Positions 24,031 to 34,421 of a DNA stretch of 34,421 nucleotides are shown here, piece by piece. The first letter of the stretch is position 1. Every line of letters begins with the position of its first letter. Origin of the DNA: Flavobacteriales bacterium (GTDB lineage Bacteria > Bacteroidota > Bacteroidia > Flavobacteriales > BACL11); contig PBAP01000025.1 in assembly GCA_002716345.1 (NCBI GenBank), positions 1 through 34,421 of the forward strand, given 5' to 3'. A model generated the notes under the pieces. It had not been told where the DNA came from and searched no databases. It saw nothing but the letters and a program-made list of their open reading frames with translations. A program made the position numbers and the translations under genes.

Positions 24031-27000
24031 TTGAAAAATAATAATTCTAAAGAAAGAACAAACTTTGCTAAAATATCTTCAAAAGTTGATTACCCAGATT
24101 TTCTTGACATTCAACTAAAAAGCTTCGAGTCTTTTTTCAAGATTGGAACAACTTTGGAGGAAAGAAAAGAAGAAGGTTTATATAATACTTTTCAAGAACT
24201 TTTTCCCATAACTGATTCAAGAAATAACTTTGTTCTAGAATTTATTGATTATACTATTGATCCCCCTAGATATAATATAGAGGAATGCATTGATAGAGGA
24301 CTTACATTTAAAGTTCCTCTTAAAGTAAAATTAAAATTATATTGTACTGATCCTGATCACGAGGATTTTGAGACTATTGTACAAGATGTATATTTCGGTA
24401 ACATACCAATAATGACTCCAAAGGGGACTTTTTTAATAAATGGCGCTGAAAGGGTTGTTGTGTCACAACTTCATAGATCGCCAGGTGTTTTCTTCGGTCA
24501 AAGTTTTCACTCTAACGGAACAAAACTATATTCTGCCAGAGTAATTCCGTTCAAGGGTTCATGGATTGAATTTACTACTGACATTAACAACGTAATGTAT
24601 GCTTACATTGACAGAAAAAAGAAGTTGCCAGTTACAACCTTGCTTCGTGCTATTGGGTACGAAAGTGACAGGGATATTTTAGAAATTTTTGATTTAGCTG
24701 ATGAGATTAAAGTTACAAAAAGTGGATTAAAAAGAGTAATTGGTAGAAAATTAGCAGCAAGAGTTTTAAAGTCTTGGGTTGATGATTTTGTTGATGAAGA
24801 CACTGGAGAACTAGTTCCAATTGAAAGAAATGAAGTGATTTTAGATAGAGATATCATTTTGGAAAAAAGTCACATAGACGAAATCTTAAATTCTGGTTGT
24901 GATTCAATTTTACTTCACAAATCAGGAAAAGACATTTCAGATCACTCTTTGATTCATAACACACTTCAAAAAGATCCATCAAACTCTGAGATAGAAGCAA
25001 TTCGACATATTTACAGACAACTGAGGTCTGCTGAAGCACCAGATGATGAAACAGCCAGAGGAATTATTGATAAATTGTTTTTTTCAGATCAAAGATATAG
25101 TTTAGGACATGTTGGTAGATACAGAATAAATAAGAGGTTAAATCTCAACATTGATTTGGAGAAGCATGTATTGTCAAATGAAGACATAGTTTCAATTATC
25201 AAAAATTTAATACATCTTGTTAATTCCAAAGTTGATGTTGATGATATTGATCATTTATCAAATAGAAGAGTAAGAACAGTTGGGGAACAATTGTCTTCAC
25301 AATTTACTCTTGGACTTAATAGAATGGCAAGAACTATCAGAGAAAGGATGAATGTTAGAGATAATGAAGTGTTTACACCAATTGACTTAATTAACGCCAA
25401 AACTTTATCATCTGTAATAAATTCATTTTTTGGAACAAGTCAACTATCTCAATTCATGGACCAAACTAATCCATTAGCTGAAGTAACTCATAAAAGAAGA
25501 GTTTCTGCTCTTGGGCCAGGAGGTCTATCAAGAGAGAGAGCTGGTTTTGAGGTTAGAGACGTTCACTATACTCATTATGGAAGACTATGTCCAATTGAAA
25601 CACCTGAGGGACCAAATATCGGATTAATTTCGTCATTATGCGTTTATGCCAAAGTAAACAAGCTTGGATTTATAGAGACCCCGTACAGAGAGTTGAAAAA
25701 TGGTAAAGTTGATATCTCCACTGAACCCAAGTATATTAGTGCTGAAGAAGAAGAAAATAAAATTATAGCTCAGGCAAATGCTCCAATTGATAATGACGGT
25801 AATTTTACATCTAATAGAATTAAGTCAAGAAAGGAGTCGGATTATATGGTAACTGAACCTGAAAATGTTGATCTCATGGATGTTGCACCTAATCAAATTG
25901 CTTCGATTGCGGCATCTTTAATTCCTTTTCTTGAGCATGATGATGCAAACAGAGCATTGATGGGGTCAAATATGATGAGGCAAGCAGTTCCGCTTCTAAA
26001 AACTGAAGCTCCAATAGTAGGTACTGGTCTAGAACCTCATGTAGCTAAGGATTCAAGAACACTAATAAATGCAGATGGTAATGGTGTGGTAACTTATGTA
26101 GATGCTAATAGAATAAGTGTAAAATACACAAGAACCAAAGATGAAGAACTTATCAGTTTTGATGACTTAGAAAAAGATTATTATCTGACTAAATTTAAAA
26201 AGACAAATCAAAATACATGCGTAAATATTAAACCTATTGTTAGAGTAGGTGATAAAGTAAAAAAAGGTCAAGTTTTATGTGAAGGTTACGCTACTGAAAA
26301 TGGTGAACTAGCAATTGGAAGAAATTTAAAAGTTGCTTTTATGCCTTGGAAAGGTTATAATTTTGAGGACGCAATTGTTCTTTCTGAAAGAGTGGTGAGA
26401 GAAGATCTCTTTACATCATTACACATTGAGGAGCATTCAGTAAGTGTTAGAGAAACAAAAAGAGGTGCTGAAGAACTCACAGCTGACATTCCGAACATAA
26501 GCGAAATCGCAACTAAGGATTTAGATGAGAATGGTATGATTAGAGTGGGTTCAAAAGTAAAAACAGGTGATATCTTGATTGGTAAAATAACTCCAAAAGG
26601 AGAATCAGACCCAACTCCTGAAGAGAAACTTTTGAGAGCTATTTTTGGTGAAAAAGCAGGAGATGTTAAAGACGCTTCTTTAAAAGCTAAGCCATCGCAT
26701 CAAGGAGTTGTAATCAGTAAGTCTTTGTTCTCAAAATCTATAAAGACCAAAAAAGATAGAGACAATGATAAAGAGAAAGTAAATGAAATTGAAAATAATT
26801 TTAAAGTAGCAAAAGATAAGCTGAAATCACTTTTAGTTGGTAAGCTATATGGTGTTATAGGAGGTAAGGCAGCTAAAGGAGTGTACAACATATTAGGTGA
26901 AGTTGTAGTTGAAAAAAGTGTAAAGTTTTCAAAGAAAATTTTAATGGATGTTAATTACTTGATTGTTGATCCTGATAAATGGACCATTAAAGAAGATAAT

Positions 27001-27840
27001 AACAATTTGGTAAAATTATTGATACAAAATTACGTTAGAAAGTATAATGAATTATATGGTGAATATAGAAGAGATTTATTTTCTGTAACAGTTGGAGATG
27101 AATTGCCAAAAGGTGTTTTACAGCTTGCTAAAGTTCAAGTTGCAAAAAAGAGGAAGGTTAAAGTTGGAGACAAATTAGCTGGTAGACATGGAAACAAGGG
27201 AATAGTTTCTAGAGTTGTTAGAGACGAAGATATGCCATATTTGGAGGATGGTACTCCTGTTGATATTATTTTGAATCCTCTAGGTGTTCCATCTAGAATG
27301 AATCTCGGGCAAATATATGAGACAATTCTTGGGTGGGCAGGACAAAATTTAAATAAGAAATACTTTACTCCTGTATTTGATGGAGCTACAATTGATCAAA
27401 TAAACATCGAAACTGATGAAGCAAAGTTACCAAGGCTAGGTCAGACTTTTTTATATGATGGTGGAACAGGTGAAAAGTTTGAACAACCTGCTACAGTTGG
27501 TGTAATCTACATGCTAAAGCTAGGTCACCTCATAGACGATAAAATGCATGCAAGATCGATTGGCCCTTATTCACTTATAACTCAACAACCATTAGGTGGA
27601 AAAGCTCAATTCGGTGGACAGAGACTTGGAGAAATGGAGGTTTGGGCTCTTGAAGGTTATGGAGCCTCAAACATTTTACAAGAAATGTTAACTTTAAAAT
27701 CTGATGATGTAACAGGCAGGGCAAAAACTTTCGAAAGTATAGTCAAGGGAAAAGAACTTCCATCTGCAAACATACCTGAGTCTTTTAATGTTCTTTTACA
27801 TGAACTAAATGGACTTGGACTTAAAGTATCATTTGAATAA
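24031..27840 (+). CDS. rpoB: DNA-directed RNA polymerase subunit beta
   Basis: 1269 residues. The region around residue 470 ([41 protein letters not shown] split over the fork loop and rifampicin pocket) keeps the residues of rifampicin-sensitive enzymes. [27 protein letters not shown] and the C-terminal [24 protein letters not shown] are typical. The start is TTG at 24031: no in-frame ATG or GTG lies between the rplL stop and the conserved N-terminus, and the family start aligns well here. rpoC begins ten bases after the stop. Confidence 0.98.
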   Translation: MKNNNSKERTNFAKISSKVDYPDFLDIQLKSFESFFKIGTTLEERKEEGLYNTFQELFPITDSRNNFVLEFIDYTIDPPRYNIEECIDRGLTFKVPLKVKLKLYCTDPDHEDFETIVQDVYFGNIPIMTPKGTFLINGAERVVVSQLHRSPGVFFGQSFHSNGTKLYSARVIPFKGSWIEFTTDINNVMYAYIDRKKKLPVTTLLRAIGYESDRDILEIFDLADEIKVTKSGLKRVIGRKLAARVLKSWVDDFVDEDTGELVPIERNEVILDRDIILEKSHIDEILNSGCDSILLHKSGKDISDHSLIHNTLQKDPSNSEIEAIRHIYRQLRSAEAPDDETARGIIDKLFFSDQRYSLGHVGRYRINKRLNLNIDLEKHVLSNEDIVSIIKNLIHLVNSKVDVDDIDHLSNRRVRTVGEQLSSQFTLGLNRMARTIRERMNVRDNEVFTPIDLINAKTLSSVINSFFGTSQLSQFMDQTNPLAEVTHKRRVSALGPGGLSRERAGFEVRDVHYTHYGRLCPIETPEGPNIGLISSLCVYAKVNKLGFIETPYRELKNGKVDISTEPKYISAEEEENKIIAQANAPIDNDGNFTSNRIKSRKESDYMVTEPENVDLMDVAPNQIASIAASLIPFLEHDDANRALMGSNMMRQAVPLLKTEAPIVGTGLEPHVAKDSRTLINADGNGVVTYVDANRISVKYTRTKDEELISFDDLEKDYYLTKFKKTNQNTCVNIKPIVRVGDKVKKGQVLCEGYATENGELAIGRNLKVAFMPWKGYNFEDAIVLSERVVREDLFTSLHIEEHSVSVRETKRGAEELTADIPNISEIATKDLDENGMIRVGSKVKTGDILIGKITPKGESDPTPEEKLLRAIFGEKAGDVKDASLKAKPSHQGVVISKSLFSKSIKTKKDRDNDKEKVNEIENNFKVAKDKLKSLLVGKLYGVIGGKAAKGVYNILGEVVVEKSVKFSKKILMDVNYLIVDPDKWTIKEDNNNLVKLLIQNYVRKYNELYGEYRRDLFSVTVGDELPKGVLQLAKVQVAKKRKVKVGDKLAGRHGNKGIVSRVVRDEDMPYLEDGTPVDIILNPLGVPSRMNLGQIYETILGWAGQNLNKKYFTPVFDGATIDQINIETDEAKLPRLGQTFLYDGGTGEKFEQPATVGVIYMLKLGHLIDDKMHARSIGPYSLITQQPLGGKAQFGGQRLGEMEVWALEGYGASNILQEMLTLKSDDVTGRAKTFESIVKGKELPSANIPESFNVLLHELNGLGLKVSFE

Positions 27841-27850
27841 ATATTTATAT

Positions 27851-30800
27851 ATGAAAAATACTAAAAATTCTACTCAAAATCTTGAATTCACAACACTCAA
27901 AATTAGCTTGTCTTCACCAGAAGATGTTTTAGCAAAATCTAACGGAGAAGTTGTTAAACCAGAGACAATTAACTACAGAACTTACAAGCCAGAAATTGGA
28001 GGCCTTTTTTGCGAAAGAGTATTTGGTCCAACTAAAGACTATGAATGTCATTGTGGTAAATACAAGCGAATTAGATATAAAGGAATAATTTGTGACAGAT
28101 GTGGCGTTGAAGTTACAGAAAAGAAGGTAAGAAGACAAAGAATAGGACATATCAATCTTGTTGTTCCTGTAGCACACATTTGGTACTTTAGGACTTTACC
28201 CAACAAAATAGGTTACTTACTTGGCCTCCCGCCTAAGAAGTTAGATATGATTGTTTATTACGAAAGATATGTTGTTATTCAAACTATTGATGGTATTACT
28301 AATGATGAAGGTGAAGAGGTAAACAAAATGGATTTTTTATCTGAAGAGGAGTATCTTAATATTTTGGACAAGTTGCCAGCAGAAAATCAGTATTTGTCTG
28401 ATGATGACCCTAATAAATTCATTGCAAAAATGGGTGCAGAGGCTATTCATGATCTTTTGGCTGGTTTAGATCTTGATAATTTATCATATGAATTAAGAAA
28501 TAGAGCAAATACTGAAACATCTCAGCAAAGAAAGGCTGAAGCATTAAAAAGATTACAAGTAGTTGAATCATTTAGAGAAGCTAATAGTCATTCAGACAAT
28601 CGCCCTGAATGGATGACCATAAAAGTTATACCTGTTATACCACCGGAATTGAGGCCGCTTGTTCCATTAGACGGAGGAAGATTTGCTACATCTGATTTAA
28701 ATGACCTTTACAGAAGAGTTATTATTAGAAATAACAGACTAAAAAGACTAATGGAGATTAACGCTCCTGATATTATCCTTAGAAACGAGAAAAGAATGCT
28801 GCAAGAATCTGTTGACGCACTTTTTGACAACTCTAGAAAGTCATCAGCTGTTAAGGCAGACGGTAATAGAGCACTAAAATCATTATCTGATTCACTTAAA
28901 GGAAAACAAGGAAGATTTAGACAAAATTTATTAGGAAAAAGAGTTGATTATTCAGCAAGGTCTGTAATAGTTGTTGGTCCTGAGCTTGAGATGCACGAAT
29001 GTGGTATTCCAAAGGAAATGGCTGCTGAATTGTATAAGCCTTTCGTAATTAGAAAGTTAATTGAAAGAGGAATAGTTAAGACTGTCAAAACTGCAAAAAA
29101 AATTGTTGATTCAAGAGAAGCGGTCGTATGGGATATTTTAGAGAATGTTATGAAAAGTCATCCTGTCTTACTTAATAGAGCTCCAACATTACATAGGCTT
29201 GGTATTCAGGCATTTCAGCCAAAAATGATAGAAGGAAAAGCTATTCAGCTTCATCCACTTGTATGTACTGCTTTCAACGCAGATTTTGATGGAGATCAGA
29301 TGGCTGTTCATCTGCCTTTAGGCTCTGCAGCTATACTTGAAGCTCAAATGTTAATGTTAGCTTCACACAATATTCTTAATCCTGCTAATGGTGCTCCAAT
29401 AACAGTTCCTTCGCAAGATATGGTATTGGGTCTTTACTACATGACTAAAAGTAAAAAATCTACCAAGGATGAAAAAGTTAAAGGTGAAGGTATTACATTT
29501 TATTCACCTCAAGAGGTAAGAATCGCTTACAATGAGAAAAAGGTAGATTTGCATGCTATAATTAAATTAAGATTCAATAATGAAATTATTGAAACAACTG
29601 TTGGTAGGTCACTCTTTAACGAACTTCTTCCTGAGGGAGCTGAATTTGTTAATGAATTATTAACTAAGAAATCTTTAAGATCAATAATTGGAGATATACT
29701 TGACTCTTTTGGAGTAGCTGATACAGTGTTTTTTCTTGACAGAATAAAAAAGGCAGGCTTTGAAATGGCCTTCAAAGGAGGATTATCCTTTAATTTAGGA
29801 GATGTCATAGTTCCTGAAGAGAAAGATGGACTAATAAGAAAGGCTAATCAGCAAGTAGACGAAATAAAATCTAACTATCAAATGGGTTTTATTACTAACA
29901 ATGAAAGATACAACCAAGTCATTGATGTTTGGACAAATACTAATGCTAGACTGACAGAGACAGTTATGTCTAAAATTAGTAATGATAAGCAAGGATTTAA
30001 TTCTATTTACATGATGCTAGATTCTGGAGCGAGAGGTTCAAAAGAACAAATTCGACAACTTTCTGGAATGAGAGGCTTAATGGCAAAGCCCAAAAAGTCA
30101 GGAGACCATGGTGAATCTATTATTGAAAATCCAATTGTTACTAATTTCAGCGAAGGTTTATCCATTCTTGAATACTTTATTTCAACTCACGGTGCGAGAA
30201 AAGGTCTTGCAGATACAGCTTTAAAAACCGCAGATGCTGGATATTTAACTAGACGATTAGTTGACGTTGCTCAAGATGTAATAATTGTTGAGGAAGATTG
30301 TGGAACTTTACGTGGAATTGAAGTTAGTTCATTAAAAAACAATGAAGAAGTTATTGAATCTTTAAAGGATAGAATTATTGGCAGAGCTTTATTAAATGAT
30401 GTACAAGTCAAAGGTGAAGTATTAACCTCAGGTCAAATAGTTGATGACAGAAGTGCAAATTTAATTGAGGATTCTGGATATGACTCAATTGAAGTTAGAT
30501 CTGCTCTTACATGCCAAACTAAAAGAGGAATATGTTCAAAATGTTATGGAGTTAGCTTAGGTTCTGCAAGACCAGCTCAAATTGGAGAGCCTGTAGGTAT
30601 TGTTGCTGCACAATCTATTGGTGAACCTGGTACACAATTAACACTTAGAACATTTCATGTTGGTGGTACAGCATCAAGATCTGAGGTAGATGCAAACATA
30701 GTTGCAAAGTCAGATTGTTTAGTTCAAATTGACGATTTAAAGACAGTCAATACTAAAGATGAAAATGGTAACAATACTGAAATAGTAATCAGTAGAACAT

Positions 30801-32116
30801 CTGAGCTAAGGTTTTTAGATAGAAAATATGGAAATGTTCTAGCTACTCATATAGTACCATATGGTTCAACAATATATGTAAAAGAAGGAAATGTAAATGT
30901 TGGACAAAAGATATGTGATTGGGACCCATACAACGCTCTTATAATTTCAGAGATAAATGGAAAAATATCATATAGTGACATTATTGAAGGGACAACTTAC
31001 AGACTCGAGTCTGATGAACAGACTGGATACAAAGAAAAGGTAATAATAGATAGCAGATCTAAAACACTATCTCCAACAATATCGGTTTCAGAAAAGAAAA
31101 ATAATAGAACTTACAATATTCCTGTTGGAGCACATATTATTACTTCAGAAGGAGAAAAAGTCAAAGCAGGTACTATTATTGCGAAAATGCCGAGATCAGC
31201 TAATACCTCAGGCGATATAACTGGAGGTTTGCCAAGAGTTACTGAAATGTTTGAAGCAAGAAATCCATCAAATCCTGCAATTGTTTCAGAAATTGATGGA
31301 ATAGTAAGCTTTGGTAAAATCAAAAGAGGTAATAAGGAGATATTAATTACTTCTAAAAATGATGAGACAAAAAAATATTTAATAAAACTTTCTAGACATA
31401 TATTAGTACAAGAGAACGATTTTGTCAAAGCAGGTACTCCATTGTGTGATGGAGTTGTGACACCTTCTGACATATTATCAATAAAAGGAGTTACAAATGT
31501 TCAAGAATATATTGTAAATGAAATACAAGATGTATATAGGCTTCAAGGTGTTAAAATAAATGATAAACATTTTGAAGTGCTTGTTAGACAAATGTTAAGA
31601 AAAGTTGAAATTACAGACTCTGGTGATACAATGTTTCTTGAAAAACAACTTGTATCAAAAGAAGATTTTATGGAATATAATGACTCAATTTTTGGAAAAA
31701 AATATATTATTGATTCAGGAGATTCTAACAATTTAAAAGTAGGTCAGATTATAGATTCAAGAAAATTAAGAGAAGAAAATTCAAGATTAAAGAGAGATGA
31801 TTTAAAACTTGTTGAATCAAGAGATGTCGTAACTGCTATATCAAAGCCAGTTCTGCAAGGGATTACTAGAGCTTCTTTACAAACTAGCAGTTGGATTTCA
31901 GCTGCTTCTTTTCAGCAAACAACTAAAGTGCTAAACGAAGCTGCAATAAATGCTAAAAGGGATACATTAAAGGGGCTAAAGGAAAATGTAATTGTTGGAA
32001 AGAAAATTCCAGCGGGAACAGGCTTGGTCAATGCTGAAGAAGTTTTAGTAGGTTCAAAATTAGAGTTCACGAATGACTTGTCTGAAGAAAAAATTGAATT
32101 GTCAAATAAAAATTAA
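27851..32116 (+). CDS. rpoC: DNA-directed RNA polymerase subunit beta'
   Basis: 1421 residues from ATG 27851; a TTG extension into rpoB (27809) is not needed. N-terminal zinc site CHCGKYKR...CDRCGVEVT, active-site loop [12 protein letters not shown] at 476-487 with the three Mg-binding aspartates (478, 480, 482), bridge helix and trigger-loop regions, and the second zinc site formed by CGT and [13 protein letters not shown]. The C-terminal part includes [22 protein letters not shown]. Length is normal for Bacteroidota. Confidence 0.98.
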   Translation: MKNTKNSTQNLEFTTLKISLSSPEDVLAKSNGEVVKPETINYRTYKPEIGGLFCERVFGPTKDYECHCGKYKRIRYKGIICDRCGVEVTEKKVRRQRIGHINLVVPVAHIWYFRTLPNKIGYLLGLPPKKLDMIVYYERYVVIQTIDGITNDEGEEVNKMDFLSEEEYLNILDKLPAENQYLSDDDPNKFIAKMGAEAIHDLLAGLDLDNLSYELRNRANTETSQQRKAEALKRLQVVESFREANSHSDNRPEWMTIKVIPVIPPELRPLVPLDGGRFATSDLNDLYRRVIIRNNRLKRLMEINAPDIILRNEKRMLQESVDALFDNSRKSSAVKADGNRALKSLSDSLKGKQGRFRQNLLGKRVDYSARSVIVVGPELEMHECGIPKEMAAELYKPFVIRKLIERGIVKTVKTAKKIVDSREAVVWDILENVMKSHPVLLNRAPTLHRLGIQAFQPKMIEGKAIQLHPLVCTAFNADFDGDQMAVHLPLGSAAILEAQMLMLASHNILNPANGAPITVPSQDMVLGLYYMTKSKKSTKDEKVKGEGITFYSPQEVRIAYNEKKVDLHAIIKLRFNNEIIETTVGRSLFNELLPEGAEFVNELLTKKSLRSIIGDILDSFGVADTVFFLDRIKKAGFEMAFKGGLSFNLGDVIVPEEKDGLIRKANQQVDEIKSNYQMGFITNNERYNQVIDVWTNTNARLTETVMSKISNDKQGFNSIYMMLDSGARGSKEQIRQLSGMRGLMAKPKKSGDHGESIIENPIVTNFSEGLSILEYFISTHGARKGLADTALKTADAGYLTRRLVDVAQDVIIVEEDCGTLRGIEVSSLKNNEEVIESLKDRIIGRALLNDVQVKGEVLTSGQIVDDRSANLIEDSGYDSIEVRSALTCQTKRGICSKCYGVSLGSARPAQIGEPVGIVAAQSIGEPGTQLTLRTFHVGGTASRSEVDANIVAKSDCLVQIDDLKTVNTKDENGNNTEIVISRTSELRFLDRKYGNVLATHIVPYGSTIYVKEGNVNVGQKICDWDPYNALIISEINGKISYSDIIEGTTYRLESDEQTGYKEKVIIDSRSKTLSPTISVSEKKNNRTYNIPVGAHIITSEGEKVKAGTIIAKMPRSANTSGDITGGLPRVTEMFEARNPSNPAIVSEIDGIVSFGKIKRGNKEILITSKNDETKKYLIKLSRHILVQENDFVKAGTPLCDGVVTPSDILSIKGVTNVQEYIVNEIQDVYRLQGVKINDKHFEVLVRQMLRKVEITDSGDTMFLEKQLVSKEDFMEYNDSIFGKKYIIDSGDSNNLKVGQIIDSRKLREENSRLKRDDLKLVESRDVVTAISKPVLQGITRASLQTSSWISAASFQQTTKVLNEAAINAKRDTLKGLKENVIVGKKIPAGTGLVNAEEVLVGSKLEFTNDLSEEKIELSNKN

Positions 32117-32122
32117 ATAAAA

Positions 32123-32440
32123 TTGGAACAAAATTCGAAAAATAAAGATGGCATTAATATTGAGCTAACTGAAGAAATAGCATCTGGAACATACAGTAAT
32201 TTAGTTGTTATAAATCACTCAAACTCTGAATTTGTTGTTGATTTTATTCAAATCATGCCAGGTATTCCAAAAGCAAAGGTTAGGTCTAGAATATTACTCA
32301 CACCCCAGCATGCAAAAAGACTAAATTCTGCCTTGAAAGAAAATATTAAAAAATTTGAAGATCAGTTTGGAACCATTCAAGAACTTAACCAAAATTTTAA
32401 TTTGCCAATTAACTTTGGTGGTCCAACACCACAGGCTTAA
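32123..32440 (+). CDS. DUF3467 family protein downstream of rpoC
   Basis: 105 residues, DUF3467. Core: INIELTEEIASGTYSNLVVINHSNSEFVVDF, IMPGIPKAKVRSRILLTPQHAKRLNSAL. No signal peptide or membrane helix, so cytoplasmic. Function unknown; the gene is a regular neighbour of rpoC in Bacteroidota, which hints at a tie to transcription or translation. Start is TTG at 32123, six bases after rpoC; the first internal Met is at about residue 45, inside the conserved domain, so TTG is the only reasonable start. Tail is Pro/Gly-rich (FGGPTPQA). Confidence 0.88.
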   Translation: MEQNSKNKDGINIELTEEIASGTYSNLVVINHSNSEFVVDFIQIMPGIPKAKVRSRILLTPQHAKRLNSALKENIKKFEDQFGTIQELNQNFNLPINFGGPTPQA

Positions 32441-32448
32441 ATTATCTC

Positions 32449-32467
32449 AAGGCTATTTTTAGCTCTT
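32449..32467. terminator. Possible bidirectional terminator hairpin
   Basis: AAGGCTATTTTTAGCTCTT can fold as GGCTA/TAGCT-type arms around TTT with a bulge, between the converging DUF3467 and pruA genes, overlapping the pruA stop codon. The stem is short; convergent position is the main support. Confidence 0.3.
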
Positions 32468-34087
32468 CATGAAACCATACTCAAAAGATTTAGGTGGATT
32501 AAATGTTTCTTTAATTGTTCGAGCAGAAACCCATCTGTACAAATTAATTGATGAACCAGCTTTATCGTTTGTTCCAGATGCTCTAGAACCACCAAATGGT
32601 TGTTGACCTACAACTGCTCCAGTAGGTTTGTCATTAATGTAAAAATTACCTGCACTATTTTGTAAAATTCCTGTAGCTTCTTCAATGGCATATCGATCTT
32701 TAGAAAAAACAGCGCCAGTTAGTGCATATTTAGAGGTATTATCTACAATTTTTAAAATCTCTGTCCATTTATTATCATCGTAAAGGAAGATTGTTACTAG
32801 AGGTCCAAAAATTTCCTCTTTCATTGTTATAAATTCAGCATTGCTAGTTAATACAACAGTAGGATCAATAAAATATCCTTTCGATTTTTCATATTTTCCA
32901 CCAAAAATAATTTCAGCATCTTTTGAATTTTTAGAAATTTCAATGTATTCTATTATTTTGTTGAATGATTGCTCAGAAATTACTGCATTCATAAAATTTT
33001 GAGTGTCTCTTGGTGAACCAATTTTAATTTTTTTCAAGTCATTAACTAAGATTTCTTTTAGTTTTTTCCACTTACTTTTGGGAACATAAACTCTAGAGGA
33101 GGCGGAACACTTTTGTCCTTGAAATTCAAAAGAACCTCTAATTATTGCTGTATTTAATTCTTTAATTTCACAAGATTTGTGAGCAACTATAAAATCTTTA
33201 CCACCTGTTTCACCAACTATTCTAGGATAGCTAATATAATTGTCAATATTTTTACCAATCATTTCCCAAAACTTGTTAAATACATTAGTTGAACCAGTAA
33301 AGTGAAGACCAGCAAAAAACTTATTCTTAAAAATAACATCACCTGCAGAAGATCCGTCAACAGTAATCATATTAATAACACCATCAGGTAAGCCAGCTTC
33401 TTTGAAAAGGTCCATAATTACTTTAGCTGAGTAAATTTGTGTTCTTGCAGGTTTCCAAACGATTACATTACCCATTAGTGCAGGTGCTGCACAAAGATTA
33501 GCACAAATTGAGGTGAAATTAAATGGTGTTAATGCAAAGATAAATCCTTCTAGAGGTCTGTACTCTATTCTATTCCATATTCCATTATCTGAAACTGGTT
33601 GATTTTCATAGATCTCTGTCATGAATTTGACATTAAATTTTAGAAAGTCAATTAGTTCACATGCTGCATCTATCTCAGCTTGATGTACATTTTTACTTTG
33701 ACCAATCATAGTAGCAGCATTTAGTTTGTCTCGGTATGGCCCTACTAATAAATCTGCTGCTTTGAGAAATATACTAGCTCTGTCTTGCCATTTCATACGA
33801 GACCACTTAACTTTTGCCTGCAATGCTGCTTCTATAGCATCCTCAACATGCTTTTGATTTCCTAAGTAGTAATGACCTACACAATGATTAATGTCATGTG
33901 GCGGATAAATATTAATTTTTTCTTGAGTTGTTACTTTATTACCACCAATAATCATAGGTATATCGATTTTTTTCTTATACATTTCATCATATTCATAAAG
34001 AAGTGATTTTAATTCTTCACTATCTTTCTTATACTCTTTGACGTTTTCATTCACAGGAGTTGGTACTTTAAATATTGCTTTGCTCAT
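32459..34087 (-). CDS. pruA: L-glutamate gamma-semialdehyde dehydrogenase (P5C dehydrogenase)
   Basis: 542 residues, the monofunctional P5CDH length. Oxidises glutamate semialdehyde (from proline or ornithine) to glutamate with NAD+. Catalytic Cys327 in FEFQGQKCSASSRVY and general-base Glu293 in IVGETGGKDFI; ALTPFNFTSICANL, VWKPARTQ and LHFTGSTNVF are the P5CDH cofactor and oxyanion-hole regions, and QPFGGSRASGTNDKAG is near the C-terminus. It starts directly after the stop codon of the plug-protein gene with no spacer, so the two are probably co-transcribed. No putA/proline dehydrogenase is in the window. Confidence 0.96.
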   Translation of the reverse strand: MSKAIFKVPTPVNENVKEYKKDSEELKSLLYEYDEMYKKKIDIPMIIGGNKVTTQEKINIYPPHDINHCVGHYYLGNQKHVEDAIEAALQAKVKWSRMKWQDRASIFLKAADLLVGPYRDKLNAATMIGQSKNVHQAEIDAACELIDFLKFNVKFMTEIYENQPVSDNGIWNRIEYRPLEGFIFALTPFNFTSICANLCAAPALMGNVIVWKPARTQIYSAKVIMDLFKEAGLPDGVINMITVDGSSAGDVIFKNKFFAGLHFTGSTNVFNKFWEMIGKNIDNYISYPRIVGETGGKDFIVAHKSCEIKELNTAIIRGSFEFQGQKCSASSRVYVPKSKWKKLKEILVNDLKKIKIGSPRDTQNFMNAVISEQSFNKIIEYIEISKNSKDAEIIFGGKYEKSKGYFIDPTVVLTSNAEFITMKEEIFGPLVTIFLYDDNKWTEILKIVDNTSKYALTGAVFSKDRYAIEEATGILQNSAGNFYINDKPTGAVVGQQPFGGSRASGTNDKAGSSINLYRWVSARTIKETFNPPKSFEYGFMKS

Positions 34088-34421
34088 TTATAATAAATTT
34101 TTTGATGATATTTTTTTATAGCCAACAAGTCTAGTATGTCTACTTTCTGGCTTTCTAAAATATACGTAAATATAATAATCATTTGTTGTTTGATAATGAC
34201 TTCCTTCAAATATGTTTGAGCTTGATGTATTCGAATAATTATCTAGTAGTAAATATTGATAGTTATAGTATCCTTGCTTAATTTTAATTGTCTTTGTGTA
34301 CGATTTGCTAACTTGATCATAATCAAGCTTGAAATTTTCATTTATGTTCCAATTTGTAAAATTTCCAATCAAATAAACAGATCCGTAACTAATTTTTTCA
34401 CTATAATTTAATTTGAATTTA
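34088..34421 (-). CDS. T9SS plug protein (DUF5103), C-terminal part
   Basis: The frame is open from the window end to TAA at 34088-34090, about 110 residues. VYLIGNFTNWNINENFKLDYD, KQGYYNYQYLLLDNYSNT, FEGSHYQTTNDYYIYVYFRKPESRHTRLVGY match the C-terminal domain of the DUF5103 family, now known as the T9SS plug protein, which closes the SprA outer-membrane channel when cargo is absent. The N-terminal part lies outside the window. A TTG at 34370-34372 is internal, not a start, because the family similarity (YGSVYLIGNF) continues upstream of it. Adjacent pruA follows without a spacer. Confidence 0.82.
   Translation of the reverse strand, partial: KFKLNYSEKISYGSVYLIGNFTNWNINENFKLDYDQVSKSYTKTIKIKQGYYNYQYLLLDNYSNTSSSNIFEGSHYQTTNDYYIYVYFRKPESRHTRLVGYKKISSKNLL

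Noticed and set aside
27809-27850. RpoC extended by 14 residues into rpoB
   Set aside because: TTG start inside rpoB; ATG 27851 gives the normal N-terminus.
1-34421. CRISPR array, rRNA operon, insertion sequence, riboswitch
   Set aside because: No regularly spaced direct repeats, no rRNA-like stretch, no transposase gene and no known riboswitch fold were recognised anywhere in the window.

Overview
The window is AT-rich, gene-dense chromosomal DNA of a Bacteroidota bacterium, most likely a member of the Flavobacteriales with a compact genome. Evidence for this is: secreted proteins with type IX secretion (T9SS) sorting domains; a fused SecDF; a GSII-type glutamine synthetase; the Bacteroidota -7 promoter element TAnnTTTG in front of several transcription units; no Shine-Dalgarno sequence in front of the genes; and the order purM-prfA-pyrF and rpoB-rpoC-DUF3467. 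The genus cannot be named from sequence reading alone. No mobile element, phage, CRISPR array or rRNA gene was seen. No gene-free gap exceeds 300 bases; the longest is the 221-base divergent spacer at 7575-7795.

Layout. Positions 1-2291 hold the tail of one T9SS cargo protein (+) and a complete FG-GAP repeat T9SS cargo (-), tail to tail. Positions 2430-6564 are a + operon of secDF, tatA and a calcium/sodium antiporter whose frame is broken at a run of seven A. A converging glutamine synthetase follows (6561-7574, -). At 7796-9775 is a TPR / beta-propeller / OmpA envelope protein, then purM-prfA-pyrF (9812-12859). A converging ElyC/YdcF-like membrane protein (12856-13599, -) separates these from a tightly coupled + run at 13639-18116: a small coiled-coil membrane protein, a 50-residue PspC-like protein, an RmlD-like reductase, an alanine/sodium symporter, apt and an acyl-CoA dehydrogenase.

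From 18150 to 32440 lies the information-processing core: rpsU, xerC, four tRNAs (Thr-TGT, Tyr-GTA, Gly-TCC, Thr-GGT), tuf, tRNA-Trp, secE, nusG, rplK, rplA, rplJ, rplL, rpoB, rpoC and a DUF3467 gene. The tRNA-tuf-secE-nusG-rpl-rpo order, including the tRNA anticodons, matches the E. coli thrU-tyrU-glyT-thrT-tufB region, with tRNA-Trp added. The window ends with pruA (-) directly downstream of the C-terminal part of a T9SS plug protein (-), which runs off the end.

Most of this is conserved housekeeping sequence and I do not see a clear new defence or mobile system. The points most worth a second look are the antiporter frameshift at a perfectly phased slippery heptamer, the short ATGA-coupled pair of small membrane proteins ahead of the reductase, the rpsU leader without a Shine-Dalgarno sequence, the lack of a raiA/hpf gene at its expected place, and promoter positions that correct several start codons or imply near-leaderless mRNAs.
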